Positions 23,051 to 26,427 of a stretch of 26,427 nt of DNA are shown one piece after another. A program made the position numbers and the translations under genes. The DNA is from Flemingiibacterium sp045634345 (lineage in GTDB: Bacteria; Bacillota; Clostridia; Oscillospirales; CAG-272). Numbering within the stretch: the first letter of the stretch is position 1; the number at the start of each line of letters is the position of its first letter. The DNA is taken from positions 1 through 26,427 of the forward strand of contig JAZRAB010000112.1 in NCBI GenBank assembly GCA_045634345.1, given 5' to 3'. The notes under the pieces were generated by a model. It saw nothing but the letters and a program-made list of their open reading frames with translations, made no database searches and was not told the origin of the DNA.

Positions 23051-24004
23051 CTTTGAATATTTGGCAAGCACATCGCCGACAGCAATCTTTCTGCCGTTGA
23101 TGTAATCCGCCGCGCGCATGCGGCTCTTTCCTTCGGGAAGAAGCTGTGTTACCGCAATCGAGCCTGTACGGCACGCAACCTCAATGCGGTTCTTTGGCGC
23201 ATCACAGCTTAAAACCTCGCCGGGGGTACCATGTGTTTTCTGCGTGTCACAAAGCTCCGCGCTTATAAGCTTGAGCGATTTTCCGTTATGAGTGGCTACC
23301 GCAAGTGGGAACGGAGAAAGTCCACGGATTCGGTTAAACACACTCCGCGCATCGGAATCGAAATCAAGCACACAGTCGGCATTTTCAATCTTCGCCGCAT
23401 ATGTGGAAAGGCTGTCATCCTGCTTTTCTCTGCTTGCAGTACCGTTTTCGAGCGCCGATACGGTCTCAACAAGCAGTTTTGCGCCTGCATCGGCAAGCTT
23501 GTCGTGCATGGTCTCAAAATTATCGTTATCCTCTATCGGAACTGCAACTTTTGAAAGCATATCTCCGGTGTCGAGTCCGACATCCATATACATTATCGTT
23601 ATTCCGGTCTCGCTCTCTCCATCGATAATTGCACGCTGTATCGGCGCGGCGCCGCGATAACGCGGAAGCAGTGAGCCGTGCACGTTGATGCATCCGAGAG
23701 AGGGATAATTTATCACATTCTCGGGAAGTATCTTGCCGTAAGCCGCAACGATTATAAGCTCGGGGGCAAGACTGTCAAGCAGTGCGGCAAATTCCTCACC
23801 GCGCAGAGTTGACGGCTGATATACCGGTATCCCATTCTCCTCGGCGCACACCTTAACCGGCGGCGGAGTGAGTATCATTTTGCGTCCCTTCGGCTTGTCC
23901 GGCTGGGTAACAACGCCCACCACGTCAGCTCCGGCAGATATAAGCGACTCAAGCTGTATTTTAGCGAAATCGGGCGTACCCATAAACAATAATTTGGATT
24001 TCAT
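23048..24004 (-). CDS. fmt: Methionyl-tRNA formyltransferase
   Basis: The 318-aa enzyme formylates initiator Met-tRNA from 10-formyl-tetrahydrofolate. The N-terminal transferase domain (about 1-205) has FMGTPDFA (7-14), VVTQPDKPKGRK (about 31-42), NVHGSLLPRYRGAAPIQRAI (about 106-125, with catalytic Asn/His) and MYMDVGLDTGDM. The C-terminal OB-like tRNA-binding domain (about 210-318) has IRGLSPFPLA. It starts 17 bases after the def stop and works in sequence with deformylase. The final codons and stop run into the first segment of repeat copy B. Confidence 0.96.
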   Translation of the reverse strand: MKSKLLFMGTPDFAKIQLESLISAGADVVGVVTQPDKPKGRKMILTPPPVKVCAEENGIPVYQPSTLRGEEFAALLDSLAPELIIVAAYGKILPENVINYPSLGCINVHGSLLPRYRGAAPIQRAIIDGESETGITIMYMDVGLDTGDMLSKVAVPIEDNDNFETMHDKLADAGAKLLVETVSALENGTASREKQDDSLSTYAAKIENADCVLDFDSDARSVFNRIRGLSPFPLAVATHNGKSLKLISAELCDTQKTHGTPGEVLSCDAPKNRIEVACRTGSIAVTQLLPEGKSRMRAADYINGRKIAVGDVLAKYSK

Positions 24005-24021
24005 ATCAATTCTCCGCAGTT

Positions 24022-24492
24022 TCAGGCTTCAACTTCGTCCGGATCAAGCATGCGTATTACTTTATCCGTAAACAGAACACCTTCAAGATGGTCAAGCTCG
24101 TGGCAGAACGCACGTGCCGCAAGCTCCGAGCCTTTTACAGTGTGTTCCTTGCCGTCGAGCCCCGTGTAACGTACAGTAACTGTCATCGGTCGGTCGGTTA
24201 TGCCCCACTGGTTCGGCACGGAAAGGCATCCCTCCACATCCTGCTGATTGCCCTCTCGCTTGATTATCTCGGGATTTATCATGATATAAGGTTTATTTTC
24301 CTCAACCTCGACAACAACCATCCTGCGAAGCTTGCCGACCTGAACTGCTGCAAGTCCACAGCCGTTTGCCGCGCGCATTGTTTCCACCATATCTGCGGCG
24401 AGCGTCTTTATACGCTCGTCTATAACATCAATGGGACGGCTTTTTTTGCGAAGGATCGGGTCTCCATCCTTTACTATGTTCAGCTTTGCCAT
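24022..24492 (-). CDS. def: Peptide deformylase
   Basis: The 156-aa iron/zinc enzyme removes the N-terminal formyl group from new proteins. All three family motifs are present: GCGLAAVQVG (about 45-54), EGCLSVP (about 89-95, metal-binding Cys) and CHELDHLEGVLF (about 131-142, HExxH). The start ATG has AAAGGA seven bases upstream, at the end of repeat copy C. It is followed by fmt after 17 bases. Confidence 0.96.
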   Translation of the reverse strand: MAKLNIVKDGDPILRKKSRPIDVIDERIKTLAADMVETMRAANGCGLAAVQVGKLRRMVVVEVEENKPYIMINPEIIKREGNQQDVEGCLSVPNQWGITDRPMTVTVRYTGLDGKEHTVKGSELAARAFCHELDHLEGVLFTDKVIRMLDPDEVEA

Positions 24493-24502
24493 AAATAATT
24501 CC

Positions 24503-24578
24503 TTTGTCTTTGCAAATCAAAGACTTCCTTATCTTCAATATTTTTGTCGGTTTGCACACAAATTGGCGGCGAAGTGAA
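24503..24578 (-). repeat. Interspersed hairpin repeat, copy C (priA/def junction)
   Basis: A shorter relative of copies A and B. On the minus strand it has TTCGCCGCCAATTTG-tgtg-CAAACCGAC, AAAAATATTGAAGA, TAAGGAAG and the hairpin GTCTTTG-ATTTG-CAAAGAC (24506-24524), then CAAAGGAATT, the def ribosome site. The 5' part seen in A and B (CGCAACGAATTTTTG) is missing. The small stem has lost one base pair symmetrically (TTTCG/CGAAA becomes TTTG/CAAA). Confidence 0.8.
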
Positions 24579-24586
24579 CACAAGCA

Positions 24587-26427
24587 TCACAGCGATGCAG
24601 GGTTTATGTCAACCGAAATTGCCGCCTTTGCGCTTGCCTTGGGAAAATCCGCCATGAGACGGCAAATCAGCTCACGCATACGCTTTGTAACCTGACATTT
24701 AATTATTATTCTCATTCTGAAAACATTATTTACTTTATATATCGGTGCTTCAAAAGGACCGAAAATGTACATAGGTATATCCGAGAACTCACCGCAGGTA
24801 TACTCGCGCAGTCTTGTATCAAGCTTTAGCACAAGATCGAGAACCTCGCGTTCATCTTCGCCGTGTACACAAAGAAGCACAAATTCGCAGAACGGCGGGA
24901 ACTGAAGCTGACGCCGAAGCTTGATCGCACTTGAATAGAAGCGGTCATAATCCTGCATTGATGCTAGTTTTATGGTTTCGTTATCGGGGGAATATGTTTG
25001 TATGACCGCTCTTCCGGGTTTATCGGCACGTCCGGCGCGTCCTATTACCTGCGTAAGCAGAGCGAATGTACGCTCGGTTGCGCGAAAATCGTCAAGATAG
25101 AGTGCGCTGTCTGCGTTAATTATGCCGACAAGTGTAACATCCGGGAAATTATGTCCCTTTGTAACCATTTGCGTGCCGATAAGTATATCCGCTTTGTGCT
25201 CACGGAACTGCGAAATTATCGCTTCATGCGAGAATTTCGCACTTGTAGCATCTGCATCGAGACGCAGAATACGCGCATCTGGCCAGAGTGCATGAAGCTC
25301 CTCGGCAACAAGCTGTGTACCAAATCCCTTTCGGGTTATATGCTCTGATTGGCACTTCGGACATATTTCGGGTACGGTCTGCGTGTATCCGCAGTAGTGG
25401 CATTTCAAAAGATCGCCGTCGTATTCACGGTGATAGGTCAGCGAAACCGAGCAATTCGGACAGGTCACAACCTCACCGCATTTAAGACAGCTCACAAAAT
25501 TATTATATCCTCGTCTGCCGACAAATAATATCGACTGTTCCCCATTTGCGAGATTTTTTTCAAGCTCGCCGCGAAGCACTTCGCCAATCGGGGTTATCTG
25601 TCCCTTTGTCGAATCGAGGCGCAAATCGGCTATTTTAACCTCGGGAAGAGTGGAATTTCCATACCGCTCATTCAGTGTGACAAGCGTGTATATCTCCTCT
25701 TTTGCGCGGTAAAACGATTCAAGTGACGGAGTTGCCGAGGCAAGAAGCATGAGGGCATTATTTTTTGCCGCGCGATAACGCGCGATATCACGTGTGTGAT
25801 ACTTCGGATTCATATCCGACTTGTATGTGTGCTCCTGCTCCTCGTCAATAACTATCATGCCGAGATTGTCAAGCGGAGCAAATATCGCCGAGCGCGTCCC
25901 TATGACAACATCGACCTCGTGGGCACGTATGCGCTTCCACGTGTCAAGCTTTTCACCGTCGGACAGTGATGAATGTATCACCGCCACACGTTCACCGAAA
26001 TAACCGCAGAAAAGATCGACCGTCTGACCGGTCAAAGAAATCTCCGGCACAAGTACAATAACAGAACGTCCGTCCGCTATTACGCTGTCAATCACCGATT
26101 TTATAACGCGAGTCTTTCCGCTTCCGGTAACGCCGTAAAGAAGTGCCGCGCACGCTTTTCTTGATATGGCAAGCTTTTTGAGCGAGCGGTATGCACGCGC
26201 TTGCTGATCACTTAATGTGTTGTCGTCGGGAATACGTCCGCGCCCTCTGTAGGGATTGCGTATAAGTTCACATTCACGAACAGACAAAATCCCTTTGGCA
26301 ACCATGTTCTTGAGTACCGACGAAGAAACCTGCACCTTATCAAGAAGCTCGCTTGCAGAGCACTCTTTGTCAGCTATCAACTCCACAGCGCGTTTTTGCG
26401 CTGCCCCAAGCCGCAGCTCAGACGTAT
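24587..26427 (-). CDS. priA: Primosomal replication protein N' (PriA helicase), 5' end outside window
   Basis: The frame stays open to the window edge, so about 614 C-terminal residues are seen of a protein usually 730-810 long. Visible parts: the winged-helix region (LLDKVQVSSSVLKNMVAKG), Walker A GVTGSGKT, Walker B DEEQEHTYK, GRRGYNN, eight zinc-binding cysteines in paired CxxC motifs (CLKCGEVVTCPNC...CHYCG...CPKC), helicase motifs KGHNFPDVTLVGI and QVIGRAGRADKPG, and the C-terminal domain. PriA restarts stalled replication forks by loading the replicative helicase. It opens the priA-def-fmt order common in Firmicutes. The missing part is the N-terminal 3'-DNA-binding domain. Confidence 0.96.
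   Translation of the reverse strand, partial: TSELRLGAAQKRAVELIADKECSASELLDKVQVSSSVLKNMVAKGILSVRECELIRNPYRGRGRIPDDNTLSDQQARAYRSLKKLAISRKACAALLYGVTGSGKTRVIKSVIDSVIADGRSVIVLVPEISLTGQTVDLFCGYFGERVAVIHSSLSDGEKLDTWKRIRAHEVDVVIGTRSAIFAPLDNLGMIVIDEEQEHTYKSDMNPKYHTRDIARYRAAKNNALMLLASATPSLESFYRAKEEIYTLVTLNERYGNSTLPEVKIADLRLDSTKGQITPIGEVLRGELEKNLANGEQSILFVGRRGYNNFVSCLKCGEVVTCPNCSVSLTYHREYDGDLLKCHYCGYTQTVPEICPKCQSEHITRKGFGTQLVAEELHALWPDARILRLDADATSAKFSHEAIISQFREHKADILIGTQMVTKGHNFPDVTLVGIINADSALYLDDFRATERTFALLTQVIGRAGRADKPGRAVIQTYSPDNETIKLASMQDYDRFYSSAIKLRRQLQFPPFCEFVLLCVHGEDEREVLDLVLKLDTRLREYTCGEFSDIPMYIFGPFEAPIYKVNNVFRMRIIIKCQVTKRMRELICRLMADFPKASAKAAISVDINPASL

Noticed and set aside
22920..23174. Minus-strand frame running from fmt through repeat copy B, with similar C-terminal peptides encoded by copies A and B
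   Set aside because: Copy C breaks the frame by a two-base loss that keeps the hairpin paired, so structure rather than a peptide is conserved.

Overview
The window looks like a chromosome segment from a spore-forming, low-GC-type Gram-positive bacterium of the class Clostridia, probably a gut or rumen Oscillospiraceae/Ruminococcaceae-like lineage. The reasons are consensus sigma-A promoters (TTGACA-17-TATAAT), strong AGGAGG-type ribosome sites, a T-box leader, PadR/HAAS and LytTR/DUF3021 modules, the classic Firmicute block priA-def-fmt-rsmB-rlmN-stp-prkC-rsgA-thiN, and a tiny spoVM gene. Species-level placement is inference.

Layout. 1-2521 (+): 3' part of a bifunctional fucokinase/GDP-fucose pyrophosphorylase (fkp-like). 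2617-2690: two hairpins between convergent units. 2698-4575 (-): envelope-stress type operon padR, DUF1700/HAAS membrane protein, DUF4097 adhesin-like protein, read from a near-consensus promoter. 4780-5630 (+): LytTR regulator and DUF3021 membrane protein. 5728-11038 (+): consensus promoter, T-box riboswitch with an AAC (Asn) specifier, aspS, then gatC-gatA-gatB and a terminator. 11057-12526 (+): larA-family gene with a hairpin-rich leader. 12565-13827 (-): dinB under a probable LexA box. 13957-15030 (-): unrecognised lipoprotein. 15163-26427 (-): long housekeeping operon, in transcription order priA (5' end outside the window), def, fmt, a YugP-type metallopeptidase, rsmB, rlmN, stp, prkC, rsgA, thiN, spoVM.

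How the genes work together. The aspS-gatCAB unit is the indirect route to Asn-tRNA(Asn): a non-discriminating AspRS makes Asp-tRNA(Asn), GatB activates and amidates it, and the Asn-specific T-box senses uncharged tRNA(Asn). The surprise is GatA. It lacks the N-terminal helical part and all three residues of the amidase Lys/cis-Ser/Ser triad (they align to Leu18, about Leu88 and Ala112), while GatB and GatC look intact. This is the strongest lead in the window: a glutaminase-dead GatA pseudoenzyme in an Asn-regulated transamidation operon.

The second lead is a family of roughly 75-120 bp interspersed hairpin repeats found only at three gene junctions of the housekeeping operon (priA/def, fmt/yugP-like, rsmB/rlmN). 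They lie just upstream of the next start codon and appear to supply its ribosome binding site. Their stems keep pairing while the bases change, and one copy is flanked by a perfect 37-bp direct repeat.
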